From positions 62,001-126,000 of the forward strand of contig JADNRX010000087.1 in assembly GCA_015501595.1 (NCBI GenBank): a stretch of 64,000 nt of DNA, given 5' to 3'. Of the stretch, positions 10,540 through 21,786 are shown one piece after another; the stretch's first letter is position 1, and every line of letters begins with the position of its first letter. This stretch comes from Hymenopellis radicata (lineage: Eukaryota; Basidiomycota; Agaricomycetes; Agaricales; Physalacriaceae). A program made the position numbers and the translations under genes. The notes under the pieces were generated by a model, which searched no databases, had not been told where the DNA came from, and saw only the letters and a program-made list of their open reading frames with translations.

Positions 10540-11705
10540 CACATTTGCGAGGCCTCGGCTACTTGCGAAAGCAAGAACCGCGGCTCAACAAAGTGTGGTC
10601 GCGAAGAGGTGGAGATGGTGGTGGTGGAGAGGTGGTGGTGGCAAGGAGAAGGTTGGCGCGCAAGGCAGGCGATGAAGGGCATGCGGCAGGTGACGACAGA
10701 CTGTGCTATGGAAATAAGAACAGAAAAGAAAAGAAAAGAAGTAGAAAATACGCACCTTTGAGGCTGGATGCGTTCCCGACACCGTCCAGCCCGCAAAGCC
10801 AGCATAAGTCATCGCCACTGCCGCCGTGGCCCGTCATCGTCCATCCATGCTGTCCGTGCACTATCCCGTGCACGCTGTCCGCCGTCGCAGATGAACGCGG
10901 GTCGGATCCTCAGAGCAATGTCACCGTCGCGAAGACCAGTGCGCAAGACGCCCCGGAACGTATCAGCAGCAGGCGCGCAGCCCGAACCTGCGCCAGAATC
11001 CGGGGAAAACAGTCCAGTGTTGTCGCTGCCTCGCTTGTGAGGGCTTACGGCGCATGTGTCCTCGTCAAATTGGTGTCGTCACGAAGACGAACACCAGAAT
11101 GCGCCCCGGAACGTATCCGAGGGTGCAGCGGTCGGCGCGAAGCCAAACCGCGCCAGAAAAGCGAGAGAGCACAAAGAGAAGAAGCAGAACAAGCCCCAGA
11201 GTAAGTTCTGGGGCTAACGAGCACGATGCGAACGTCGTGCTGTGATGGTAAGAGGGAAGAGATCGTAATCAGAGCTGCCCGATCGTTATCCGGCAGTTGC
11301 CGGGACGTTCGGCCACCCTATGCACTAGGAACAACTAGTTATCTCGCTCTCCAAGAAGGGCTGGACAACTAGTTATTCGCTCTCAGCGAGAAGGGGGTAA
11401 TAACTAGTTATTCCCTCCCCCAGGTCGTTCTGGCAGGCCAGCTGGCATTGCCTGGCAGGCCCTGGCATCTCCTGGCATCCCGGCATGGTGTGGGTGGGTA
11501 GGATACAGTCACATGATCAAAAAAGCGAAGGGTCTAGGGCTCTGCCCAAATAGGTGGGGCAGGGATCATCAGGAACCATGGATTAGATATTGATAAGATG
11601 TGGAGAATGTTCCTGGGATTGATGGATTGATGGATGGGATCTGGGATGGGTGGGGGATGCCCTTTGTGGCGCATGTTTGATTAGATCAGCATTGGGCTGG
11701 ATGAG

Positions 11706-13368
11706 CATCAGGAAAAACTGTAAATTCTATGTACGTCTACGTAGGTCTACATAGCCCAGGTAGCCCAGGTACAGAGGTACCCCTATACGTAGCCCTTAGG
11801 TAGCCATCACTCAGGTGTACGTAGATCTCCTGTAGACCTATGTAGAATGTGCCGAGGTCTACATATACCATCTGTATACCTTCAGTACATCGACAGTACA
11901 CATACAGTATTCCTGCAGCCAGATCACCACTGGTGGTTCCATTGAATACGATGAATATTAGGAAGAATCAGGCGGAAAGAGGAGGGAAAACACAATATAT
12001 TGGCACATAAAGGAATACATGTACATAACAACAAGATAGCTAATGGTAAATGGGCAGAGAGATTGAGAAAGTAGGTAGGACACCTCGCGATACAGTGCGG
12101 CGTACAGACTTGGAACGTCGCACGGCCCTGAAGATGGCGGGGTCGGTGACCGGCACGCTACGAAGCCGAGGGAGAACGATTCACCAGTGGCGCCGCGAAG
12201 GTCGTCGGCCCCCATTCCTGTTTGGTCGTTGTCGGCGCCTCGGTTACGGTATAGCGAAATTGATCACTGGCGAGCTGCAGATGATGTTCGTTAGTGGCGT
12301 TGTGATCATTGTTGACTGAGCACGTACAGGTGATCCCGAACATGACTTGACGGTTGGTCGTCCGCGTACTGTGTCTCCTTCTCATTGGTCGTGGGTTGTC
12401 CTCGTTCCTTGGGACTGGTTCCTCGCGTCGCTCGTGGCTGTTCCTCGTTGGCGTGGCTCGTTGCTTGTCCGTTAGTGACTTAGTCGTCGTTGATCGCAGC
12501 TGTGGCTCGGTCTTTATGGTCCGCGACTCGCTCTCGTAGATAGTGGCTCGGTCCTCGTCAGGTCTTCGTTCCTCGTGTCTGGCTTCTCGTCAGTCGTGAG
12601 ACGTTCCTGGTTAGTCGGTCGTGGCCTGTTCCTCGTTGGTCGGATTCTCGTAGGTTGCAGGTCGTTCTTCGCGGTTCACGTCTTGTCCCTCGTTGGCTCG
12701 TGTCTCGCTCCTTGTCGGTTGTGTTTTGCTCCTTAGCGTCGTGTCTCGTTCGTCGCTGGACATGGTCCACTCCTCGTGCGTGTAGCTCTGTCGGTCGTGT
12801 TGTTTGCTGCTGGTCGACGGGATGGGCATGGCGGGTTTAGGTGGATATTGATGGAGACGATGCATCCAGACGCGACACAGCTCTGATTGAGTCGGAGCAG
12901 GAAGAGGAAAGGTTGGCGAACAGATTGGGAATGGGGGGAAGACAAGACGACTGGGCGGAGTTCAGAAAATAAATTTCGCAGTGGATGATGTGTGCGCACG
13001 GACCATTTGATCGGGCGGACTTGGCAAGATTTCCGCACGACTTGACAAAATATCGACCTGCTCGACTCGAATAGGTAAAATTCACGATGGAGTATTGGTT
13101 GCAACATACTTCAATGCACCTCAACAGTGCCTCTCGTTAATTCTCTACAAAATATTTTTGCCATAGTTGCTTGCCGACCTACGTGCACTTCGCCAGAGCC
13201 TATCGTAACAAGAGGTACACTGTGTACAGGTGAGTGGCAGCTACATAGTTCTATGTAGTGCTCACCAGGCTGTACGTAGGTCTACGTAGATCTACGTAGA
13301 CCTGACCCTTTCGGCGTACCCTACGTAAACAGGCCCCGATCTATGTAGAATTTCAGATTTCCCTGATG
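11706..13368. mobile_element. 1.66-kb non-autonomous element nested in the palindrome
   Basis: Comparison with the uninterrupted right arm (15236-15260) shows exactly where this piece was added. Its ends are imperfect inverted repeats of about 26 bp beginning CATCAGG and continuing with an AATTCTA core. Subterminal regions carry repeated ctacgtaga/tctacgtag palindromes. The duplicated target is ambiguous: AG if the TIR is CATCAGG...CCTGATG, or up to gatgag if the right end is placed at 13364. No recognisable transposase. Confidence 0.72.
12350..12830. repeat. Degenerate pyrimidine/GT-rich short tandem tract
   Basis: A run of loosely repeated cctcgttggtcg-like units of about 12-15 bp with strong strand asymmetry lies inside the nested 1.66-kb element. 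On the minus strand it gives long but compositional Arg/Thr/Glu-rich frames, which I do not call as genes. Confidence 0.6.
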
Positions 13369-16300
13369 AGGTGGCCACTAATGAATGCTGCTGTAGGGAA
13401 TGGCTGTTGGGGTGATGAAAACCTTTTTTATAGTTTTTTGGGCTGGGAATCCAATGGTGTAAACCATTTTGCGATAGCTTCAAAACTGGAGGAGATATTA
13501 GGAGTGCAAAAATGCGCCACACTTCTAGCAGGCCTTGTACATAGCCTATAGCCTTAGGACTTTGATACCCTTTAGAGGTACTATAGAACGATATCTGATA
13601 TCATTTTCAGGTCATTCTATCGAAGGGTTCAAGAGATATATCAGAATGACTGCTCCAGGGCTACCAGGGATATAGCACAGCATCCTGCTACTCTGGGGAC
13701 CTACAACTTTGATACATCGTTTATAGTGCTAATAAACATTTATTCATGATGTGGAGAGTGTTCCCAACCCACTGGTCTATGTATAGATAGGTCCCCAGTG
13801 CTGTTTTAAGCATTTTCGCATTTTTACCTATTTAATAGAGTGCTACTTCTCCACATTGTCCTGGGCTACCTTTATACATTTATTTACAACCCTTTTACAA
13901 AAGGAATCATGTCATTTGGTGAAGAGACCACTGTTCTAGAGGTCAGTCTTCCTCCTCAGCGGAGTTTTGATCAAAATTCCCACGCTCTTGGGGAGGATCG
14001 TCCACTCAATTCTACGTGTCTCACATATGCTACTGCCTTCATTTCTTCTGCAGGACGTGTATATATGTTATATATATGATATCCAGGTGTCAGACCAGTA
14101 ATTTAATGAAGTAATCAGGTTAGGAACTCGTCCTAAGCTCTGTAGACAGGTTAGGCTACCTTCAGATAGTAATATTTCATGTTCTACTTCAAAGGGCACC
14201 CTAAAAAGTGTTCAGTTATGAATATATATTATATTGAATGAAGTAAGAGATATCTCTTATATGCTATACATGAGAGATAACAAAGTGAACATGCGCAGTA
14301 GACTAACTCTTGCATAACTGCTTTCAATGCCTGAACAGGTTATAGAACATAACTGTTATCTGGCTGACTGATGTAATACCTCTAATATCACTCTAATAAC
14401 AAGGTCCAACTTGCATTTCATGTCTCTTATCAATACTCATAGAGTATTGTTCAATTTATAGCAGGACAAGTATGTCTACATATCCAAGGACGACTTTCTG
14501 ACCTGATTACTTTATTAATTCACTGGTCTGACACCTGGAGATCATATATATCACATATATACACGTCCTACAGAAGAAATGAAGGCAGTAGCATGTGTGA
14601 GACACGTTAAATTGAGTGGACGATCCTCCCTCTAGAGCGTGGGAATTTTGATCAAAACTCCGGTGGGGAGGAAGACTGACCTCTAGAACACTGGTCCCTT
14701 CACCAAATAATATAGTTCCTTTTGCAAAAAGGTTGTAAATGAATGTCTAAAGGTAGCCCAGTACAATTTAGAGAGGCATCCTTATATTAAATAACCAGAA
14801 ATGCGAAAATGCTTAAAACAGCACTGGGGACCTATCTATACATGGACTACTAGGTTGGGGACACTCTCCACATCATGAATAAATGTTTATTAGCACTATA
14901 AACGATGTATCAAAGTTGTAGGTCCCCAGAGTAGCAGGATGCTGTGCTATATCCCTGGTAGCCCTGGAGCAGTCATTCTGATATATCTCTTGAACCCTTC
15001 GATAGAATGACCTGAAAATGATATCAGATATCGTTCTATAGTACCTCTAAAGGGTATCAAAGTCCTAAGGCTATAGGCTATGTACAAGGCCTGCTAGAAG
15101 TGTGGCGCATTTTTGCACTCCTAATATCTCCTCCAGTTTTGAAGCTATCGCAAAATGGTTTACACCATTGGATTCCCAGCCCAAAAAACTATAAAAAAGG
15201 TTTTCATCACCCCAACAGCCATTCCCTACAGCAGCATTCATTAGTGGCCACCTCATCCAGCCCAATGCTGATCTAATCAAACATGCGCCACAAAGGGCAT
15301 CCCCCACCCATCCCAGATCCCATCCATCAATCCATCAATCCCAGGAACATTCTCCACATCTTATCAATATCTAATCCATGGTTCCTGATGATCCCTGCCC
15401 CACCTATTTGGGCAGAGCCCTAGACCCTTCGCTTTTTTGATCATGTGACTGTATCCTACCCACCCACACCATGCCGGGATGCCAGGAGATGCCAGGGCCT
15501 GCCAGGCAATGCCAGCTGGCCTGCCAGAACGACCTGGGGGAGGGAATAACTAGTTATTACCCCCTTCTCGCTGAGAGCGAATAACTAGTTGTCCAGCCCT
15601 TCTTGGAGAGCGAGATAACTAGTTGTTCCTAGTGCATAGGGTGGTTCGGCCAGCTCGGCGATCACCAAAATTCTTCGGCAACATCGATTTTGAGCGACGT
15701 TGAGCTCGTTTGAGCTCAAATAAAATTCTATAAATTCTGTAAAATAAATATCTACCTGTGGGCAAGTATTAGGCAAGTACTTGCCACAAATACTTGCCTC
15801 AGGAAAGCTGTACTTGTCACCTGCGGCACCACCCGTGGGAAACAAGTACTTGCCATCCGGGTGCCGGGTGCGGCACCACCCGGGTGATCGAATTACTTGC
15901 AGATATCTGCAAGTACTTACCACTCGTGCCTCCCTCTAGTCCGCGGCCAACACGTTTGTTACTTTCTGTTCATCGTCAACTTGATCGACCTCATCACTTC
16001 TAACAGAATCCCTCCCCCCTACTCGTGCCGCTTCCATCTCATCTCACACTTCATCTACGGATTTTCGCACCTTGCGTCCTCGCGGCGTTCGCCTTGGTGT
16101 AGACCCCAAAGCAACCATTTGGGAATGCTTTAACCACGAGGCTACCTCATCGGATCGGGAGCTGTTTCGTGGCTGGAGGGAAGGTCTCGATCATCAGACC
16201 ATCACAGTATGTCTACATTATTCGACGTATGGACTGACGCTGACCGATTTCGTCCAGACCGCTCTCTTCGCAGGGCTCTTAGGCAGCTTCCTGAACGATC

Positions 16301-18708
16301 ACCATAATCCGGACCCAGGGAAGACCGTCGCGGCTGTCCTTGTGCAGGCGTTCATTCTCTCCTCCGCAACAACATCCTCTTCGCCGCCGCTCTCCCCAGA
16401 AGAGATCGCATCCCGTCTTATGGCGCCCATATTGGCTCCTCCCGGCCCGATGGATGTCTCTATTTCCCTCATATGGTCAATGTCATTCCTCGTCTGCATC
16501 GGCGTTGTCATCTTCTCATTATTTATTCGACACTGGCTTTCGGAATATGACCATGAACTACGCACGGGGAGCACCTTTGATTACGTGCAGCGCCGCCAGT
16601 TGCGCTTCGGCGCGCTTAACACTTGGAATGTGCCGACTATTATACCCATTCTCCAGCTATCCATGATCGGTGCTGTCTTCTTGTTCCTCGGAGGATGGAG
16701 TTTGAAGCTCTTTCAGTACCACACTCTGCCCGCGAGCGTCGTATCCGCTACAAGCGGTCTGCTGCTTCTCGTATACACCGTAATGACTGTCCTCCCACTA
16801 TTCTTCTCCACCTGTCCATACCATAATACCATACTCGTGCTCTTCCTAAAGGTGTATCATCTGGCTGTCACCCTCTTCAAGCGATGTGGTGTCTACATTC
16901 ACGCAAGGCTCGCGCACGGCTTCAGTGTCCTTTCAAAAGCCCCTACGCCGCCCATGACACTTCCCGTGTTTATGGCCAAACCGCATCAGCAGAATACCCT
17001 TGCACATCGCGAACAAGAGTACATGCAGCTGAAACGACGCGCCCTCATATGGGATGCGGTCATTTGGCTCCTTTCCTCCTCCCAAAACACCCTTACAATC
17101 GACACCGCCCTCCGCTCCATCTTCTCGCTCAAATACGTCCCCCGAAAGATGACCTCGGTCCTTTCCACCAAAGTCCCTGGACTGCTCTATTCCAAGCTTT
17201 CCTTGGACATTTCCTCTGAGGAACTGTATTCAATGAAAGACCTTGTCCCCACAATCCAGATGAGAGACATCTTAGGACGGAACCTCGATTTGATGATGAG
17301 CTATCTTCATTTGTGGAAGTGTATCTCTCTGGATGGTGTCGGGTCCCCGTATCAACTGTCTTTGATGACAGGGGGCTTGCCTCAGGTACCAAGAAAGCTG
17401 TATCCTGAGCTAATGACTGCGTGGAAAGCATTGAGAATAGAGTGTTGTTCGCTCTCTCAGGTATCTGCACGGCAGTGGCCGATTGAAAGTCTTGCAGTTG
17501 CGGTGGCGACGGAAGCTATCTATTTCTCGTTATATAAGACTTCCGACAAGGCCACCTCTCAGATGGGAATCGTCAGTCGTGCCAATCATCCGCTCCGGGA
17601 GATAGAGCACATATTGGAGTGGCATCTAAAGTCTGTGTTACCAAATGATACATACTTGCACCAGGATGTTCTCGTCCTCCTTCTGGACTCCCTTGCACAT
17701 GTGCTGTTTGCTTTTGACTCTGCTGTACTGCGGCAGGATGCACTACCAACTCTTGATTTACTGCAGAAGCTGTTACGTGGCTTGGAGCCACACCAGTTCC
17801 AGGTGTTTTCACCGTTGCATGCATGTTTCGTCATGTATAGTGGGAGTCCAGAAGAGAGACATGGGGCCTTAGAGCAGAGAATAAACCAAAAACCAGAGAC
17901 TCATCTTCTGCTTGGAGCCGGACACAGTTATCTCCAACTCGTCGATACTGTTGGGAAGCTGTTTGAAGTTGCCACAAACCAAGGCTCGGATTCCCTTCTC
18001 ACTCAGATCTGCTGCTCTCTGTACAAGTTCACCTATACAGTTGGGGAGTCGCGTAGCCCTGTGGAACGGGTTCTGTCCAGCACGCTACCGGGACGATACG
18101 CGGATGATCTTATCGAAGTTATCCGCCTTGACATGCAGCCCGGTAGCAGTACGTTCGAATATTGGACTCGACACCCTCTTTGGGTCACTCAGCTTCTCTG
18201 TACATTTTATCAAAAGCCTGGATTTTCAACCACAAACAAGAAGAAGGTTCATAAAATCCTAGAGGTCGTGTTGGGTGCGGCTTGGTCCGATGAAATAACA
18301 GAAGCTCTCATTCCGAGCATTCTGTATTTCATTCGTACCCAGCTTCAGACTCGAGATATCGAGGATACAACAGCCAGCCTTTGTGCAATGTTGATTGCAG
18401 CCCTCACTCACAGTATCACCGATGTGGCGTACCGACCTATATTGCAGTTTTATTGCTATCCGTCTGTTCGAAGATGTAGCAACAGCTCTCGTGGCGCTTC
18501 GAAACCCTAGCACCATCGACCAACTGAAGGACTGTCTGGATCGATGGGAAACATATCTTCGACTTGAACATAGTCATACACAGCTAGAATTTGACGCATA
18601 CACTTACCTGCACATCCGTTTCCCAAGAGTACAAGAACAGTAGTATGACTTGACACTAATTCATATCCACATGTCGCGAACTACGGGTCGTAATGGAAGG
18701 TATGACCA

Positions 18709-19763
18709 TTAATTCTCGAAAGATAAGACAAAAAAAGCATCATCCTCTCGTAAAAAATTGTTTGCAACATGATCCGGTTTGTGAATGAGCCCCCCGAACT
18801 TGGTTGTTCCTAATAAGAGATCAAAGATGCAAATGCCCGAAGGGCCTATGGACTGCGAAAGGCGAATCCGATTCACATTCCTAACCGCCGTCCGATGCGA
18901 TTGACTTGCATCGCACATCGTCTGATCTATCAGGGCGGTATGAAGGAACCTGCATACGGTATGTAGCACATCATGGACGGTGACTCCTGCCGACGGTTGT
19001 CTAGCATTCACCATAATGTCCCATGTAAACGATTCCGAGATTATAAACAGACGCGGGACCTTTGGAGCCGTCGCGGGCTGAAGCCGAGCATTCGGAAGGC
19101 TAATGGGAATTTCTCGATTCGGAGTCACGTATTTCGCATCTTCGTATGAGTATCTGACATCCCAATGGAAACGACGTTGGGCGGAAAACGGAAAGGCAAT
19201 GAGCGGGTTCACGGTGATAGGTCCCAATGTCATGGCAAGCCTGGGTGGAAGCATAGGTCCCACTGAGAGACTATCAGACGTCTGGGCACCTTCGTTGAAT
19301 AGATGCACGTACTATCAGGGCCAGGGACCCATGGGCCCATAAGAATAATGCTGAACTCTCGAAATTCTTCCGGCTTGCCCGTCGGTCGGGGAAGCGGAGG
19401 AGGACGGTTCGCCTCTTCCGCTCTACAAGCCGCTTCCGCTGCTCGACGGGCTTCCTCGCCTGCCAGACGTTGAGTGCGGAGTTTCGCTGCGATCTGAAAA
19501 GTAAACGCTTCAAGCTCCTCGGCGTTCGACATGGACGGTAGATAGAACCCTGGGGTGGGTCCATGACTCGGCACTACTAGCTCAGAGACGTCACGGATAG
19601 GGTGATTGGGATGTGCTTGTTCATGGATGCGTATGCGAGGGCCAGAGGGTGGGTGAACCGTAAACCGTGATGGTATAGGACGCGGGGGGCCCGGCCTAAG
19701 AATGGAACGAAGTGGTTTTTCGGGTTGAAAATCAGAGGATTGGCCGTTTTCGTTAGGGTCCAT
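18709..19763 (-). CDS. DUF6699 domain protein
   Basis: Two exons, 19763-19313 and 19262-18709, around a 50-nt intron (donor GTACGTG, acceptor CTCTCAG); the sum of 1005 nt gives 334 residues. The N-terminal half is proline rich, with an Ala/Arg/Glu helix (about residues 90-125). The C-terminal half carries the DUF6699 layout seen in many mushroom proteins: TVNPLIAFPF, FHWDVRYSYEDAKY, then a FTWDIMVN strand, VTVHDVLHTVCRFLH, and a closing G..IFDLLLGTTKFGG-like stretch near 18800. Molecular function unknown. An exon-like stretch just upstream (20162-19940, starting MAAKLSSQATSYRR) with a plausible intron could belong to a longer transcript, so the ATG at 19763 is provisional. Confidence 0.7.
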
Positions 19764-21289
19764 GCAAATTTAACGCTGTAGACGGAGTACAGCTTGTAAT
19801 CTGTAAAGAGATCAGGTCCTATCATGACAGGTTGTTCACCTACAGTAATAGATAGGAAAGCGACGACAGCGACAAAACAATAATGGTACAGAGATCAATG
19901 AAAAATTCCGCGAGGGGTCGTTAGTTTATCGTATAAGGATTGTTATCCTCCAACGACATGGAAGGAGAAGACATACCATCAACTGTGGCAGTGCTGATCG
20001 CGCTCGGAGTCGACGGACCGGTGACAGGCCGTTGTCGTCGGTCAACCTTTCTTTCTTAGTTTCTACAAAACACAAATGCCTCAAAAATGCCTCGTGTCGC
20101 GCTCTGATTCGCCGCTCGGCGCGTCTGTAACTCGTTGCTTGGGAGCTCAGTTTCGCTGCCATCCTCCAGCCTGAGCGCGTCGCAGCTTCCTCCTCTACTT
20201 TCTACTTTCTATTTTCTACCTTCAAAGGATCTGCGCTTCCCTCGGTCAAGTCACCCCCATTAGCCCACGACGTCGACCAGCAATAGTATTCATTTAGTCT
20301 TGCTCTGCATCCGGGTCCCCTTTCTTCATTTCCAGACGCCATCTCATTGCGCGACGCGAAATATGAGACGCATGCGAATGCACTCTGCTTCAATGCGGCG
20401 CACTTTCTTAATTCATGGTGTCGGGCCCTTCGTTGCTCCTAGGAATGCTCAGATTAAACGAGATACGTCTCCGAGGAGATCAAATTCTGTCATAGTGGTC
20501 TTGGCCCTTCTTGGCCAGAGGCAGTGGTTGAACGTCATCTCATTGTGGGGCCATGATGCTTTGATTGATTCCCCACAGAAGATGGTACTGGCCTGCGACT
20601 TCCGCTGACACAGGATACACAGGACCATGTCTACTGTGGGGCAGTACAAGGGCGCTTCCAAGGCGGAGGCGGATCTTGAGCCCAGCGCGACAGGTTGCGA
20701 TCTGTGAAACTTGATTTCAACTTGAAGGTCGTGACATCGTCCCTCAAGTCCGCGTTCGGGTATGAAGGCATCTCACTTAACATTGCTAGCAGGCATTCCG
20801 TGGATCCAGGACCTTTTACATGTGATCGGAAAGCCTTGATAACGTTGATACTATTAAGTTGGCGCCCACAGATCGACCACAACTGCACAGAATGTTAGCC
20901 CAAAAATTCAAAAGTTAGACCTGTGTCTGCTTGTCTCTCAACTGAGGTTACAGCGGAAATATTGTATTTCGGCTCCTCGTGTTCTCCGCACATCTGTATC
21001 CGCCCTGTCGCGCTGCCCGCCAGTGTCCAGAACCATATCCACACCAAAGCGGTCAAAAATCAGAGTAATATTGTATAGGAAGTTCAGATTTCTATAGCAA
21101 AGACAAGTGCTATTGTTCGTGTACAGCCGTCAGCGCTAGTTAAAGTGGGGACTAGTAATATAACTAAAAGCAATTGTCACAGAGAATTGACACAAAGACA
21201 ACGAAAACGGTGAAAGAAAGACTTCACAGCAAATACGAGTGGACAGAGGACATGGAGGGACGATACGAAAGGGCACATGTGTTACGGTG
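19764..21289. other. No firmly recognised gene
   Basis: Contains the possible upstream exon noted for the DUF6699 gene (about 19940-20162, minus). Minus-strand frames at 20449-20661 and 20631-20888 overlap and look partly protein-like but match no family I know. From 20890 to 21290 nothing is visible. Confidence 0.4.
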
Positions 21290-21700
21290 GTGGAGGCCCA
21301 ACGACGGAGCTGGTTGCACCCTCGCAGTACTCATGTCGCTATCGTCACCCCAGACTGAGCGATAGCGTGTATGAGCAGTCTGGGCGCGCCAATACGAGTC
21401 AAAGACCCCTCGGCGACGGACAAGGCGTGTCTCCAGATTTATGCGTGCGCGAGAGAAAGGCGCAGACTCGTGCTCATCTATGAACGCTCGTTGAAGCGGC
21501 GCATGGCCTACCCCACAATCACTATAGTCGATCCGAAGTTCTTTGAGTCAACTGCGCAGAAGGGAATGATCACGCTAAAATCATCTATGTTTGGCCACTT
21601 TGAACTCCTCCGGACGTCGAAGGTTATATCGAGGAGTTCAGGAGTAGGGACGTATGCCAGGATGCGAAGCTGTTCCATCCGGGAGAACATTAAGATTCCT
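21290..21700 (-). pseudogene. Relic of the unnamed WAPL/RILAY family, last exon only
   Basis: Minus-strand fragments RILAYVPTPELLDITFDVRR (about 21660) and YRSVWGDDSDM (about 21350) correspond to the last exon of the genes at 21787 and 24514, but they lie in different frames separated by stops. The earlier exons are missing. It sits directly downstream of the intact copy at 21787-23313, in the same orientation, so it is probably a decayed tandem duplicate. Confidence 0.7.
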
Positions 21701-21786
21701 GCCAGTTAAGCAGGGTACTTGCGTGGTTATAAACCGGCTACAGGTGCTGGGGTGGAAGCGACAATGAAAGTACGTAAAAGCATGGG

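Larger units (their letters stand above)
11313..15644. mobile_element. Large palindromic (foldback-like) element with about 1.1-kb inverted arms
   Basis: Both ends begin CCACCCTATGCACTAGG, and the inverted match continues, with scattered differences, for roughly 1.1 kb per arm (left arm 11313-11705 plus 13371-14150, right arm 14500-15644). The unique centre is about 14150-14500. A 5-bp direct repeat ttcgg flanks it (11308-11312 and 15645-15649). The left arm is split by another element (11706-13368). A 79-codon frame occurs in both arms (13366-13551 region and 15071-15307) with conserved sequence, but no transposase is visible. Superfamily not assigned; Foldback-like or a long-TIR Mutator-like derivative are possibilities. 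Confidence 0.8.
10277..15938. mobile_element. hAT-like non-autonomous element E6 (TIR TAGAG-GGAGG-CACGAGTG) hosting a palindromic element
   Basis: Termini TAGAGGGAGGCACGAGTG are perfect inverted repeats, with the 8-bp duplication gtccgcgg (10269-10276 and 15939-15946). Of 5662 bp, 11313-15644 is a nested palindromic element; the remaining 1.3 kb has subterminal aagtacttgc and acccgggt palindromes and no transposase. Long open frames on both strands at 10440-11204 look compositional (Arg/Pro/Ser rich), not genic. It disrupts exon 1 of the DUF6535 gene. Confidence 0.87.
9950..18643 (+). pseudogene. DUF6535-type membrane protein gene, split by a 5.66-kb insertion and frameshifted
   Basis: Exon 1 starts at ATG 9950 (MDYFSHTSDPGYDP) and is interrupted after 10276 by a transposon complex; it resumes at 15947. 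A 53-nt intron (15954-16006, donor gtttgt, acceptor taacag) joins it to the long exon beginning near 16007. That exon has the DUF6535 signature: WECFNHEATSSDRELFRGWREG followed by membrane segments including FVQTALFAGLLGSFL and ISLIWSMSFLVCIGVVIFSL (about 16240-16530) and two more near 16640-16820, then a long soluble C-terminal region. Near 18447 a run of four T shifts the frame. With one T fewer the protein reads on through LFEDVATALVALRNP to a stop at 18641-18643. With insertion, one 8-bp duplication and the extra T set aside, exon lengths sum to 2970 nt (989 codons plus stop). Role unknown; a multi-pass membrane protein of a large mushroom family. Confidence 0.75.

Noticed and set aside
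10440..11204. 254-codon open frame (plus) in the left part of transposon E6
   Set aside because: Composition is Arg/Pro/Ser/Ala-rich, other frames are open too, it has no domain, and it lies wholly inside a non-autonomous element.
12558..13124. Overlapping long minus-strand frames, Arg/Thr/Glu-rich
   Set aside because: Arises from the pyrimidine-rich tandem tract inside a nested transposon; no conserved domain.
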